Assembly: GCA_018340375.1 (NCBI GenBank)
Contig: JAFFJZ010000012.1
Span: 496,001-560,000 of the forward strand
From: Gonatopus flavifemur
Taxonomy: Eukaryota; Arthropoda; Insecta; Hymenoptera; Dryinidae
Length of the DNA stretch: 64,000 bases
Direction of reading: 5' to 3'
A program made the translations under genes and the position numbers. Shown here piece after piece: positions 43,926 to 56,300 of the stretch (positions within the stretch are counted from its first letter, which is position 1; each line of letters begins with the position of its first letter). Below the pieces are notes generated by a model. It saw only the letters and a program-made list of their open reading frames with translations, was not told the origin of the DNA and made no database searches.

Positions 43926-44363
43926 ATTAATCATTCTTTATTCCAAACGAATGTTCGTGTGAAATGAAGAAAATGTTTAGAGTATATCCATAGGATTCTT
44001 TTAAAATTGGCCAATCAGTATAAATATCGATAATCTTTATATATCTCTTATCAGTGATTTCAACTATACGCAAAGAATAACTGTTATTCCAATGTATTGG
44101 AATTTCAGCTGCATCCCTATTATGTTCCAACCAGTTTTTGCTATCTTTATCTTTATTTATTCAATATGGATGTGGATGTGGATAATCAAACGATAAACTT
44201 TACGAACATACGAACTTCAATTGATTGTTATTTGACGATGTAAATATTACTTACCTTGAAACAAATGCCAAAGATCTGGCATGCCCAATGAACTCAAAAG
44301 TATTTCCATCACCGGTAATTATAAGAACTTTGAAAGTTGAACTTGGGTCTGTTCAAACTCATA

Positions 44364-44828
44364 CACTGAGAGAAATTCTTCATTAAAAATTACTGGTTTT
44401 CCCATTAGACGGGGGATATACTTGACATACAGTTTGATATACTTGACATGAGATCAGAAATCAATGAGACAAAACAGTAATTTCTCATACTACGAAGTTT
44501 GAAAATTAAAACCAGTGGGAATTCATGTTGAAAAACAGTAATTTCTTATGACCCGATGTAGAAGACAAGAACTCTCAATTGGTGAGATTGATATAAATTG
44601 GAAACCATAACATTTTCAAGAATGTTCCGTGGCTTCGGGGAAAGAAGCAAGGATCGTGATCACAAACAATCATGTTCGACGCTGGTAGCGATAAAAGTTT
44701 TTTTTCTCGGTTATTATAACGCTAGGAAAAATTACTGGTATTTCCCATCAGTTTGTAATCACATGTCAAGTATATCCCTCGCTTACTGACAAAAATCAGT
44801 AATTTTTAATGATACATTTCTCTCAGTG
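44364..44828. mobile_element. 465-bp TA-flanked MITE (copy B only)
   Basis: Starts CACTGAGAGAAATTCTTCAT and ends GATACATTTCTCTCAGTG, with TA at 44362-44363 and 44829-44830. Copy A has the empty site CAAACTGGTAGCGAT near 6840. CAGTAATTT and AAATTACTGGT words are repeated inside. Confidence 0.9.
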
Positions 44829-45734
44829 TAGCGATATCACGGCCCAATTAGGGTGAAGTAACGCTCCCCGTGTATTGCGCAAGCCCGATACTAATATTCC
44901 GATGTGAATAAAAGGGAATATTTGTGTTGAACAACGTGTAATTCGTTCCAAATCAGGTTTATTAACTGTTAATAAATTCGAATTTGACATAACCAACCGT
45001 AATAAGTAGACAGAAATGTATCCAGCGGGGAACTATTCATCTCAAATAACATTTATTAACTGGTAATGAAACTATATTTCATGTGAAGAGATATAATGTT
45101 CACATACTGATTATTGTTTTTTGCGATGAAAGAATGAAATAGTTCATCCAAAATTATTTTAGTTGATTGGAGATGTATTTATTTATGGGTGGTTTAAATC
45201 ATGCTATTATAGATCAATGCTTCGCTTATGGTTGAGTGACTTATTTTCAGGTTTTCTATAGACAACGCTGATGTTTCTCAATTATTACGGAATATATTAA
45301 CAGTTAGAAAATATATTTAAAAATTATCAAATAAAGAAATTTATTTGGCGTAACAATACTCTTCTCTCAGTGCACACACACGAAACTAAAAACAAGTTTG
45401 GAGGAACATTTTGGCCTGAGAGATTTCGAGTTTGGGGACAAAAAAATTTCCGGTCCTCGAAAACGATCACAAAGCTCCCTTCTGAAGAGGAGGAATTCTC
45501 GATGTGATGAATTATTTCCCATTCAAATGCCGAAATCATTCACGAATGTCTTCAAGGAGAAAAAGTATCCAGGGGATTAGTACGTACAGAAAACTCCTGG
45601 AGGAAACAAAAGTTTCATTTACTATTCATTGATCAAAATACGAAACTGAAATTGTATTCGTGAAGACTTGTCAAATTCCTCGCGTTGGACAATAATCCAT
45701 AATAAAGCATGAAACTGGAATCTGTTGATTTCTA

Positions 45735-45967
45735 CCCCGAGAGAAAAAGCATGCTCTAAATTCAAGGGAGTACTTCACACTGCTAACGCATCTGTTATAA
45801 TGTTGGCTAAATCATGAGCCCATGCTTTTACCACACGAGCCCATGCTCTCTGAGTATCAGCCCCATGCCTTCTAAGCGTGCTGCCATGCGTCAAAATCAC
45901 GTTATCACAACAGCATTAGCAGCGTGAAGGGCTCCCTTGCATTTAGAACATACTTTTTCTCCCGCTG
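45735..45967. mobile_element. TA-flanked MITE with AGCATG motifs, copy B
   Basis: Paralogue of 7752-7963 with a short internal expansion around 45830-45850. Confidence 0.7.
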
Positions 45968-46069
45968 TAGCCAGATTGGTCAACATTCCTACATGGAGAA
46001 AATCCTGCAATACTGAGTACTGCAGTCGACACGACTGGATCGTGTTATGGGAAAAAATCATTCCAACAC

Positions 46070-46348
46070 GCGGAGAAAAAAGATTCCGTTATTTTAACGA
46101 ATCCGTCTTCCCTGAACGGATTGAATAACCTAACGATGACATTTCACTGTGTTAATGAGCTGATTCGCTGTATTTACTAACTGATTCGTTATAATTATCA
46201 GTCCTTCGCTAATTTTACGAAGCTTGATTCGCTGAAACAACGAATCGCCGTTCACTTCAGCGGACTTGCTCGCTGTCCATATAATAACAAGCGAGTTTCG
46301 TTAAGACAGCGAAATTCTGGCTACTCCAACGAATTTTTTTACTCCGTG
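46070..46348. mobile_element. 279-bp insertion inside a MITE (copy B only)
   Basis: Copy A has the empty site CATTCCAACACTACTGG near 8068. Here the same words are separated by an element whose ends read GCGGAGAAAAAA and TTTTTTTACTCCGTG, with CAC on each side. The interior repeats AACGAATC words. It was therefore inserted after the duplication. Confidence 0.8.
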
Positions 46349-48825
46349 CACTACTGGTTACTGTGGTAACACGAATCAGTCGTCTCCACAGTAGAGAATA
46401 GTGTAGAAAAACGACTCTCTAGTGCGCAGACACGACTGATCCGTGTTACACAGTAACCAGCAGTGTTGGAATAATTTTTTTCTATAACACGAGCCAATCG
46501 TGTCGGTTACAGTATTCAGTATTGTACGATTTTCTCCTTCTAGCGGACTCGGGTTTATTTTGTACACGGTGAGAAAAGTCATTTTATGACAAATTACTAT
46601 TTTGCTAGCACGTACGGGAAAGACTTGTCTATATGATATCATTCAGTCAGATACTTTCTGAAAATTACTATATTCGGTGGTACAATATGCAAGAATTCTC
46701 CTATTAGGTACTATCAAATATAGTAATTTTTAGAAAGTGTCTGACTACATGACAGGCAAGTCTGTCTGGTACGTGCTAGCGGAATAGTAATTCATAATGT
46801 AATTCTTCCCTCCGTGTGATGCTACAATGAATCAATGACTTCGTCCATGGAAAGAAAATTATTGATCGTCTTGGAAATTTCGTAAATATAGAGAACTGAA
46901 TTTCCTTATCAATCTTGTATTCAAAATCCTCATTGTAATCCACTGAGAGAAAGGCACTTAGCTGCGACAACTAAAATTCATTCGTCCCTAGATCGTAGTT
47001 GGCGTAAATTAAAAGAGTATAATTGTCTGAAATATGAATAATACAGTTGAATCAATGTGAATATAAATTTTTTCCCACACATGCACGGAAAGTTGATGTC
47101 TCCTCACCTCTTTTGAGGGGAGAAAGTGCTGAATTTCAAGCGAATGTGTCACAGCGGGAGGAAAATATAAACTATTTTTTCGTTCTGAAATATGCATATG
47201 AATATTTTATATCCAATTAAACAGACGATTTTCACTTTCCTTGCAGTTGTGGGAAAAAATAGTATGTTCACCTCGGGGAGAAGTGGGAAATTTCCGACGA
47301 GTGTGAAGTTTGTCTTCCCGAGCCTTCGGGAACTTCACACTCGTCGGAAATTTCCCACTTCTCCCCGAGGTGAACATACTATTTTTTCCCACAACTGCAA
47401 GGAAAGTGAAGATCATCAAGTTTTCCCCCCTTGATGAACAATATACTATTATTCAGTCCCAAAAGATTTATATTAGGAATGGCGAAATTTCCTAGCTGTC
47501 TCATATTCAACTGAATGCTTTTTCTCGGGGTAAAATTTCATAGCTAGGGGTGCTCCGGCATGGCTCAAGCATGTTGAAAGCGTCAGTGATGCGATAAAGC
47601 ATTTTCAACCAACACTTTCAGCAAATATTTCGTGTTCGTGTAAGATTTTCACACTCATTAAAGCCCTGCTTTGGGCCAAATTGAGGTAGCCCGTGTGGAA
47701 AAATTGATCAGGATTCAATCAGGGCCCAATCCAAACAAATCAGGGCCAAGTGAGGAATCGATGTGAAATGTGACGCATAAACGATCAAGTCCTAATCGGG
47801 TGCCCATGAGGGTACAGTCAGGCCCATAACAGTCATCTTACAACCAAATATAGTGTCCTAGCTAACATAATTGATGAATAAATCTTGAAATGACTTCAAA
47901 TTCTCGAATATTATCCAAGCAGATGTAGTTGATTGATTCATAAACAATCAATTCTATTTTTTCCGAAAGAAAAGGGAGGTTATTTCAACTCTCTGAAGTA
48001 TGAGTCGAGTTAGATGTTTCATAATGCACTGAAAAAACTTCACAGGCGTTATTCTGCAGTCAAAATGTAATGATTTCCTATTTGGCAAAATTTGTTCGAG
48101 GTTTGGTTTTTGAGATATTTTCATTTTTTTTTTTTGAATCCACATCATTCAAAAGTACTGTGTGCTACATACTTGAGCTTGACACCATTGGCTAAGTAGG
48201 AAACGGCGGATCTCTGGAAAAAATGTACTACTCTCTCACTTTTTGATTTAAGATTATAGCAATTTGAAATTTTTTGGCTTTCAGCCGATCAGAATCCAGC
48301 AACTCTGAGTTATTATAACTGCAAAACATGGAATGACTGGATACTTTGATTTTTTTCTCAGAGATCCGCCATTTTCCAACCTGACGAATCGTGTCAAGCT
48401 CAAGTATGTAACACACAGAGCTTTTGAAAAAAATTCTAAAAATGCTCCTATCTCAAAAACTAAGACTCAACAAAACTTTTTCAGACCGGAAATACGCCGG
48501 TGAAATTCTGTCAGTGAACTATGAAACCCCCGGTATATAGATGTAAACATGGATATGGGTACACGGACAAAAGAAAACAGCAATGGTTACTGTGAATCGC
48601 AGTCATTCATTGGAAAATAATGAAAAATCAAATTCACGCCGTTCGTTACTGCGTCTCCCAGTAACCGTTAATGTCCAAGCAGCATAGACGAATTTCACTG
48701 CAGTACACATCACTGTGATCGCGCTAACCTCTATCATCCAAGCGTGTTTTCATTTGTTTTTCAAGTGATTGCTGTTATGGACAGTAACCAGTGCTGTTTT
48801 CTTCTTTCCGTGTATGTATATGTGG

Positions 48826-48912
48826 AAATAGATGTACGAATGAATTTACGTGTGTATATTTGTATATTTGTATATGTATATATACATATATGTATGTATG
48901 TATGTATGCATG
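48826..48912 (+). repeat. ATGT/ATAT microsatellite
   Basis: Runs of TGTATATTTGTATATG followed by TATGTATGTATG. Just upstream, 48567-48818 is a TA-type element with ends CACGGACAAAAGAAAACAGC and GCTGTTTTCTTCTTTCCGTG. Confidence 0.8.
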
Positions 48913-49217
48913 ATCCACTAGAGTTCCCGAATATATTGTAGCAAATTTTGTATTCAAGATATTCCAAAATTGGTAGGGGGTCTTTTGGCCGAATCGACAT
49001 GATTTGACAATCACTGATCGATTTCAGAGACACTAAAGAAGGACTAGCGATTGTCAAATCATGTCCATTCGGCCAAAAACTTTTTTGGTCAGAAGACAAC
49101 TTACCTCCAAAATTCAACTATAATTTCATTACTTTGTACTTTGTTCTATAAGACAGAAAAATACTCTAAAAATAATCCTTGATTGTGAACATTATTATTG
49201 ATCGTGTATTATTATTA

Positions 49218-50343
49218 CCCAGTAAACCCTGAGTTCTTAAAGATGAATATAAGATATCCGATGAAAGAAACCTTTAAGATGTGTCTAAAAGATGTCTTAT
49301 AGATGTATATCAGAAATCTTCAAAAAGATATCTTACAGATGCCTGTATAAGATATCTGAAATATATCTGAAAAATCGATTGCATCAGAGTTCTTAAAATA
49401 TCATCTATAAGACATCTTTCAGAACTTCATTTCTGAAAAGAAGGCGTCTACCGACTTTGCCTTTTGCATCACTTTTCTGCCTCATTCTCTCGCGTGCAGT
49501 ACGTGTCAAATGTTGAATCTTATATATAAAAATGTTATATATTAGAATTCAAGGGATTCAAAGGTGCAATTGACCTGTTCATGGGATAAAAACTCACCAA
49601 GTAAGTGTATGATATTTTATTCGTATATTCGTTGGATGTCATTGTATACTTTTCCAAAATCAGCGTTAGTAAACATTACCGGCATTCCTAACCTTGCTCT
49701 TCACCGTCGTTTACATATATATATTATGCAAAAAAAATATCATGCACTTACTTGATGACATCTTATCCTATTTATAGGCGCAATTGCACTTCTTGAATAT
49801 CTTGAACTATTACAATAATGAATTTATGAACCTGAATGTATGAATTTGCAGCGGGCTGTCTTCTTCTCGAAACATCTTCATCGAATTCATGTATCGATTC
49901 CTTGGCGAAGGTAGATCTCATAATTTTTCATAATTTCTCATAAAAGTGACAATTTTTCATATTTCCTCATAAATTACAAATTCGGTAAGAAAGATCTAAT
50001 ATTTTCTCCTTGAACTTGTACCAAATGAGGAAATATAAAGATTCATGACTTTCATGAGAATTATGGAAAATTATGATAAACATTACCACCAGGGTTTTTG
50101 TATGACTTCTGAAATATATCATTTTTCGGATTTCTAATTTTGCTCTCCCATAAGACCTCATTAAGATATCTTAAAGAAGCTCCTGAAAGATCTCTTTTCA
50201 GATATCTTAAAGATATATAATAGTGTTGCGTCCGATATCTTTATGATATCCCAAAGATCTCTTTCGGGAGAAATTTTAAGACATCTTACAAAATTTTCAG
50301 ACATCTTTCAGATATCTAATAGAAATCGGATTGTCTATTTGGG
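49218..50343. mobile_element. 1.1 kb element with GATATCTTA arrays
   Basis: Starts CCCAGTAAACCCTGAG, ends TTGTCTATTTGGG, and is flanked by TA on both sides. About 200 bp at each end repeats AAGATATCTTANAGAT words. A TCTCATAATTT foldback (about 49900-50095) lies inside. Confidence 0.7.
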
Positions 50344-50852
50344 TATTGTTGTTGTTATTGTTGTTTTTATTATCATCATATTTTATCAACTATTCATACA
50401 TTTTTGTTTGTGAAAATATAAAATCAAGACATTTTCCATAGATATCACTCAAGCCTATATATGTTATATGATTTAGTATTCACAAGCTTTTATAGGTCTT
50501 CAATTTGAAATGTTCCTGTCATGACATTTTTTTAAATAAATTGATATGAGATTGATGATTTATATTCATTCATCATAAATTCATTTTTATTTCAACAGCG
50601 TTGCTCAAATCTGTTCATGGGTCACATTTCTAGTCCTCAATTTCAGTCAAACCAAATTTCTAACGGAATCAACCCGCCAAAAATTCACGTTGAATAGAAT
50701 AACCAATGACGCACAGAATTTCCAGCCGATAGACACCCTGAAGAATACGAATGTTACCATCCGAGCATGCTTTCTTTCTACCAAAATACTCTAATTTGAA
50801 TTCATAGAAAAATCCATACTTCAGATCGTTCGGATAACCACACATTTTTTTC

Positions 50853-51596
50853 GGTAGAGTGTTTCAGTCCCGAAGGTCAATTTTCCCGAAAGTCCGATAC
50901 ACCGAAATGCAAAATCCTGTTGTGTGTTGAACATCTACAAATCCTGGTATTACCCATACAGCACCGGGAGGTCTTTTGGATGTTCAAAAAACGTGCTTGA
51001 TTACACAGAGAACGTGGAAATAACGTTTCGGGATGTTCTAAGAACGTCACATGTATGTCCCAGGTACGTGCAAATGTCCCGGTTCGTTCTATTCATTTGC
51101 ACCGTGCGACGTTCTGGAAACGTGTTCAATAAAGGTTTCCATTACGTTGTGCGAAGCTGCGCATATGTTTTTGAAGGTTAGTTTTCATGAAAGTATGTTG
51201 GGAAAACATTATGAGAACGGCCCGTAGTAGATGAAAACAACGAGTTAAGAACGTATTCAGGAGCATTCAAAATACAGGTACTCTAAATATTTGAAAAACT
51301 TACTCCTCGGGGACCAAAACACGCAGAACCAAGTGCATGTTTTCAAAACGTTGAGAGAACTTTCTGTGCTGTCTGGGTAGTGAAACCAACGATGCCTAGT
51401 TGGCTTGGAACACCCCAAATCTTATTTTTAGAAATTCATTGTTTTCATAGGTATTGAACACACGGTGGAAGCTGCAATGTCGCGACAAAATTTCAGTACC
51501 TTAACATATAATAGTTGGATGGCTAGTAACATCTAGGAATCTTTCGGTATATCGAACTTTCGGGAAAATGGACCTTCGGAACTGCGACACTCTACC
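50853..51596. mobile_element. Hairpin element with GGTAGAGTGT ends
   Basis: The left end GGTAGAGTGTTTCAGTCCCG and the right end (reverse complement) GGTAGAGTGTCGCAGTTCCG are followed on both sides by AAGGTCNATTTTCCCGAAAG. It is split by 50953-51377. A later hAT-type MITE used its right terminus as target. Confidence 0.75.
50953..51377. mobile_element. 425-bp CCC-ended element (CCCAGACAGC type)
   Basis: Starts CCCATACAGCACCGGGAGG, ends TTCTGTGCTGTCTGGG, and is flanked by TA on both sides. Internal GAACGT words match 27315-28034. Confidence 0.8.
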
Positions 51597-51819
51597 CAGG
51601 GGGCATAATCTCGAATAGAAAATTTTCAAACGAATTTCAGCGCTGCCATACGGTAGTACAGTGAACTATTTTACATGTATACACTAACACTAATTCGAAA
51701 ATCGGTGTGATTTGTTCATTGTTTGTGTTAGTTGTATCTATGGCGAATAATTCACTGTACTACCGTACGGCAGCGCTGAAATCCGTTTGGGAATGTTCAA
51801 TTTGAGATTATGCCCCCTG
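51597..51819. mobile_element. 223-bp hAT-type MITE with 8-bp target duplication
   Basis: Starts CAGGGGGCATAATCTC, ends GAGATTATGCCCCCTG, and is flanked by ACTCTACC at 51589-51596 and 51820-51827. Long arms carry CAGCGCTG and GTAGTACAGTGAA. CAGGG ends and an exact 8-bp duplication fit the hAT superfamily. Confidence 0.9.
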
Positions 51820-53271
51820 ACTCTACCATTTTTTTCAATGTACGAAGCACTTGCAAGGGTCTAGTTTTAGGCTAGTCAAGCGTTACAAAACTCGCAAATC
51901 CCTAGATCGTTTCAACTTGGAAATATTTGAAAAAGTAATATTTCTGATCCCTATTACACTTGTACTTGTTGAATTGATTTACCGATGAAAATTTCATGCT
52001 TTCGACAATTACGCAAAATTCGCTAGCTCCGCAAAAAGAAATAGACGCAATTATTGGTATTAGAAGTATGAATGATGGAAATACTCATTGTTGGATGTAG
52101 ATTTTCGATAATAAGATTTGTTTGTTGAAATGGAATCTGACTTATAAATGAAACTGAAACTGGCACCCGTAAAGCTAGCAGCCGGTTATCATTACTTTTT
52201 CCACAAAACTTTGATCAAAGATTCAAGTATCTGAGACATTTAGTAGAATGCCACTCAATTGATTTTTGGTGTGAACACAGCTGGAACCACATTCAATCAA
52301 AAGTTACAACAATTAGCTGCTGGCTTTAGGTTGCTGGTTTTAGCTTAATGATTCATAACCTCCATTCGCATTATTCACAAATTTGAATGAGTTTGAATTG
52401 TAAATACAACTATGAATTACCCTTCAACTGATGAATCAAATTGTTTTTCTTCAATTTTATTCATATTTTATCAGATTTTCTCCATGATTAATGAAAAAAC
52501 AGTTATAAAATGGAATTATTCCGGCCCCGATGGGAGCCCTGAGTTGATATCCAATTAGGTTGTAATGATTTTTACGTCACATTGACCATTTAATCCTTGT
52601 TAGACCCCGATTATTATTATGGCGTTACTGATGGAATTTCTACACGGGAGTCTGCACTGTGAGAAATTTTTACGGTGATTTTACCGAGATGTCAGTGGCA
52701 ACGGCATTTAACCTTACAGTGTCGATAAAATTAGATGGTATGTATGATGTAAAATTACAGATCTATATCAAGGAAAATTACTTACACTATCATTATTTAA
52801 AATTACCTTCACCACCTGTGAATTTACAAGGGTATATTGGTAAATTGTGTTGCCACCTACATGTTTGTGTAAAATTACGAAGATAGAATAATCATTATTT
52901 TCACATTGAACTGATGTTCGAGACATCAATGTCTGAGGAAGAATTTCTTCAACGGGTATCGAACTCCGGTCGGAGACCTACCTGTATACAACTGCTTGAT
53001 CTATGCCCTAACGATCGCAGCTAAACCAACAACGCAGATGTTTGGTTCGAAAAAAGCTTAAATATGTTTGTACTCGTTTCGATTGTGTACATTTATAGCA
53101 TATACCAGGAATTTGATTCTTTGTATAAACATTAATGAATTCTTGTTACCGATGTGAAAGGTAAAATTACAACTACACTGTACATGTAAATTCTCAAGGC
53201 AAAACCGACACGGCTTTTGCGTGTTATAGAATTCTGGTACTGTATCGCCGTATTTAAATTGTTGTTCGTAG

Positions 53272-53381
53272 CTTCGTGCTTATGGCGGGCCATCTACCGG
53301 GAGGCACGGGACAAGTACAAAAGTCAAATCTATTGATTGAACCCGCAGGATTCAATGACACAATCATTTTGAGGAATTTTG
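53272..53381 (+). CDS. M13-like copy B, exon 1 (putative)
   Basis: Same length and frame as copy A exon 1 ([14 protein letters not shown]). The donor TTTG^GTGAGT is intact, with TCT to TTT at the last full codon. Start and upstream exons are unresolved. Confidence 0.5.
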
Positions 53382-56300
53382 GTGAGTAAGGGGAGAGACC
53401 CTATACCCGATCAGTGAACGTATACTCGATCAAATCTTATATTCTAGGTTTTTGTGGTTTAGTTGTGCAAAAACTCTTCTAGCAAAACATTTTCTGTAAT
53501 TGATGGATCGAAAATTAACTTTTTCATTTGAAACTTCTAGCTAAATTACTTCGTAAATTCATGTAATAATGGAAATGATCGGGTTCTAGTCCCTGATCGA
53601 GAATAGGGTCTCTAACCTTATATGATGAGAGATGATGCAGGAAAAATACCAAAAATGACGGAGATGAGATGAAAATGGAATTTTTTTTGTGTAGTGCATC
53701 AAAGAGACCAATTTCTCAATCTGAAAGTGGACCCATGCGCAGACTTTTACGGATACGCTTGCGGTCGAGCATCGAATTTCGATCATCTTCCAACTCTCAT
53801 GGAAAAGCCAGAATGGGAAAAATTGATGAAGAAGAAACTGAGAGGTGAATTTATATAAAAACCAGAGGGCTTCGCGCTCCTGACTGCTTCGCTTCGCTTA
53901 GCAGTTCGACCCCCTTCGAATCCATTTGAAGGTCATTTTGAATGAATCATAGCCCACAGATGCTCCCTTCGCTCGCATCTTGAACGATTCAGATATCCGG
54001 AGATATATGAGAAGGCACTCATCGGTTTTTCATTCGACTGAAAAAGTTTTCAAGTTGAATATTCGGAAAGCCTGAAACTGATTGGCTAGCGTTCTTTATA
54101 CTATCTTCAAATGATTTAGAAACATGTTTTTGAACAACTGAAAGACTCGGACAACTGTCTTGGTAAAAATGGAGCCTGGAAGCGCGATGAATAGAAAAAG
54201 GGAGAGTCATTTAAATAAGTGTTATCTAAGCGTATCGAAGAGTCGTTTAAGGTAGTTCTATACCCGGGAAAAAAAATTCCATATATGGACCCATATATGG
54301 ATCCATATATGCATTCATATATGAAAGTGGGGAATCTATCAGGATTGATCTCACATCTCTCCCCTTTGGTTTTCCTTCACGTTCCATAAAAAATTTTGAC
54401 ATTTTTTTGTCCATATATGGATGTATATGATAATGTATGATTGAATATGATCACATATAGCCATGTACAGTCTCATTCATACATGATCATATATGGCTAA
54501 AATCCATATATGTTAATATATGATCTCATATATATTTGTATATGTTCATATATATTTGTATATGTTGATATGTATTTCATATATGTTCATATATGATTCA
54601 TATATGATTCATATACGCTCATATATGATTCATATACGCTCATATACAACCATATACACTGAGAACCCAATTTCTTAGATTGAAAGGAATTTTTCTTTGC
54701 CCTCATTCTAATGAATGTGTCTTCCAATGGAAAACAATTCAGTTCAATGGGAAAATTTTTCATCAGATTGAAACAAAAAATTTTTTAATTGAAACAGAAA
54801 TATATTTTTCTTGAATTCGAAGAATATAATTTCAATTCGAAGAAAAATTCTCCTATTGGAATGAACTATTTTTTCTATTGAAAACAAGATTTATCAAGTG
54901 AGAGCAAAGATATTTTCTTTAAATCTACACGGAGAGAAATTTGTAGTTATATTTATTTGAGGATTCCTCACAAATTTACTATGTTATCTAGTTTCGGAGG
55001 AACAGACTGTTTTCACAGTTGAATTCACTGTGGAACATAGTGAATTTAGAATCGATTGAAATAAGTTCCAAAAATAGAACAAATTACAATGTTTCAAAGT
55101 AGAACAGGATAGTCAACGTATTAAATTGCATCGTGATAGTTAACGTCACTCATGACAATCTAACATAGTGAATTTTTCTGATATATATGAACAAAATTTT
55201 TTTAGGGGTTCATTAAAATCAGACGAGCCAAGGAGACGCCTATAAAAAAATTTTCTTTCTACAGGAAGTTTTCATTCAATTAAAATGGAACTTTGTGGGT
55301 TTATTAAAATAATATTGAAGTATATAAATAAATTTTTTTTTGTAATTTTTCATCTCAAAATTGCGGTTATAGGATAGCTCAAAGACAATCCATAAAAAAA
55401 AATTTGCGGGAACTCTGGTCGTCGAAGTTTTTGTTTGAATCATGCCACCAAAAAAACTGTTGTGAAAAATATTTATAATTTGTCGTTGAACGTGAACAAA
55501 ATGAAAAATAGTGAAAGTCCAAAGATTGGCGGAGGTTTTTCGACAAAATTGGTGATCGAAAAAGCAATTTTCCAGTTTTCTTAGGTCTACCGACCAATTG
55601 TAACTATTTTTCACAAAAGTTTTTTTGGTGGAATGTTTCAAATAAAAACTCCGATCTCAAGAGTTCCCGCAGATTTTTTTGTGAGTGATCTTTAAGGGGA
55701 TACAAGCCCTGACGATGCAACCCGAGCCAAATCTTTTCTGAGAAATTATTCGAAGATAAAGCAATAAGAGGCAAATATTACTGTTCACAGACCATCTTGA
55801 TTGATTAAAGAAGGTTTGTACAGAGCGATATTTCCATTTCGTTTCTACGTTTTCGAGTAGTTTGTCAGAATAGTGTTTGTCGTGTCCTTTTCTAATCAAT
55901 GCTTCTGGTTGCATCTGCAGAAGTTGCTGGTATCACCTTAAGCTATCCCATTTTGCGATAAAAAATTACAGAGAATATTTATTTATATATTTTGATATTA
56001 TGTTGAGAAACTTACAAACTTCCAGTTTAATTGAATAAGAATTCCCTGATGAAAAAAATGTTTGTAATACGTCTTTTTGGCTTGTCCAATTCTAATGACC
56101 CCCTTAAATGCTTCATAGTATTATGTGTCTAATCGTTTGGGATATTTCAGAATTGTATGTATGTATAATATGAATGTATGTACAGGGCGTCTAAGAAAAT
56201 ATTCTGAACCTTCCAAGGAGTAATTCCTGAGACAAAACTAGGATTCTTTTTTCCTTTTTCAATAAAATAATTTCTGGAAATGCTCCTACATGATTGATTG

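Larger units (their letters stand above)
47690..52648. mobile_element. 5 kb CCC-ended element (copy B only)
   Basis: Starts CCCGTGTGGAAAAATT, ends GGAATTTCTACACGGG, and is flanked by AG on both sides. Copy A lacks it, reading GAGGTAGCTGTGAGG near 10072. Subterminal words (TCAGGGCCCAATC, AATCAGGGCC) recur at both ends. It contains 49218-50343, 50853-51596 and 51597-51819, an inverted pair at about 48160-48420 and a hairpin at about 48970-49075. Confidence 0.85.
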
